The notes below the pieces were generated by a model. That model was not told where the DNA came from. It did no database searches and saw only the letters and a list, made by a program, of their open reading frames with translations. A DNA stretch of 7,150 nucleotides from Candidatus Iainarchaeum sp. (GTDB lineage: Archaea; Micrarchaeota; Micrarchaeia; Anstonellales; Bilamarchaeaceae): NCBI GenBank assembly GCA_028714395.1, contig JAQTMJ010000040.1, forward strand, positions 1-7,150, written 5' to 3'. Below are positions 6,993 to 7,150 of the stretch, piece by piece. Both the position numbers and the translations under genes were made by a program. Position 1 is the stretch's first letter. The number at the start of each line of letters is the position of its first letter.

Positions 6993-7150
6993 AAGGCGCC
7001 ATAGTCACGCTTGATTCCATAATCGCGCTTGTGTTCCTACTCCTTTCCATGGCAATCGCGCTTTCCACGCTCGCATCCCTCCAAGCCCCGCTTTTCCAGG
7101 AATCGTTCATAAAATCCCAGAGCCTGGACGTGCTGGCAGTGCTTGTGGAG
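6983..7150 (+). CDS. Pilin-like protein with variant signal, N-terminal part (3' end outside window)
   Basis: An open frame to the window edge gives 56 residues from 6983, or 54 from the in-frame ATG at 6989. The N-terminus reads 'MKGAIVTLDSIIALVF' from 6989, followed by one long hydrophobic segment of about 20 residues and then a soluble amphipathic stretch. It shares the [KR]-G-x-I-x-x-x-D-S-I pattern with the previous protein ('MRGQIWATDSI'), so the two are probably paralogous minor pilins. The start is uncertain. The 6983 ATG has the better-spaced GGTGG and overlaps the previous gene by 10 nt. The 6989 ATG gives the ATGA overlap used three other times here and an n-region as short as its neighbours'. 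The head domain is outside the window, so no more specific role can be given. Confidence 0.75.
   Translation, partial: MGMKGAIVTLDSIIALVFLLLSMAIALSTLASLQAPLFQESFIKSQSLDVLAVLVE

Larger units (their letters stand above)
2..7150 (+). other. Probable single transcription unit: two-component, KaiC and pilin genes
   Basis: Eight same-strand genes are joined by ATGA or TGATG overlaps (154/157, 2973/2976, 6118/6121, 6495, and 6989/6992 or a 10-nt overlap), one 13-nt gap (3333-3345), and either a 23-nt overlap or a 13-nt gap at the ATPase/pilin junction. No T-rich archaeal terminator or TATA-like promoter with room to act is visible between genes. The operon start and end are both outside the window. 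Confidence 0.7.

Overview
The window reads as part of one archaeal operon. All eight genes lie on the + strand, and neighbours overlap or sit within 13 nt of each other. Several starts are preceded by GGTG-type Shine-Dalgarno cores, which match the archaeal 16S rRNA 3' end. The last four genes encode proteins with class III (archaellin/pilin-type) or closely related N-termini. The short-pilin style, together with a single-domain KaiC-like ATPase and a soluble multi-PAS kinase, resembles DPANN archaea such as Micrarchaeota or Diapherotrites. That placement is inference from protein style; no phylogenetic marker is present. Base composition looks uniform and moderately GC-rich, with frequent ATA and AGG codons, and no mobile element, tRNA, rRNA or CRISPR array was seen.

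Left half, signalling. The window opens in the last 51 codons of a response-regulator receiver (2-157), which has no start codon in the window. Its TGA overlaps the ATG of a 940-residue cytosolic hybrid-sensor-type histidine kinase with four PAS domains and one GAF domain (154-2976). An ATGA overlap follows, leading into a 119-residue stand-alone receiver (2973-3332). The two receivers flanking the kinase are clear paralogues. After 13 nt comes a single-domain KaiC/RecA-superfamily ATPase (3346-4074).

Right half, cell surface. A 689-residue secreted protein (4052-6121) begins with a class III signal peptide. It continues through about three Ig-like beta domains rich in N-glycosylation sequons and ends in an alpha/beta domain that looks like a GATase1/ThuA-type fold. 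A canonical short pilin follows (6118-6495), then a pilin-like protein with a variant N-terminus (6495-6992), then the start of another such protein that runs off the window (6983-7150).

How it may work together (inference): cytosolic signals read by the PAS/GAF kinase are passed to two small receivers. Through these, and perhaps through the KaiC-like ATPase, they control the production or assembly of a pilus-like surface structure whose subunits are encoded directly downstream. No assembly ATPase (FlaI/PilB-like), platform protein (FlaJ/PilC-like) or prepilin peptidase lies in this window. There is no gene-free stretch longer than 13 nt.
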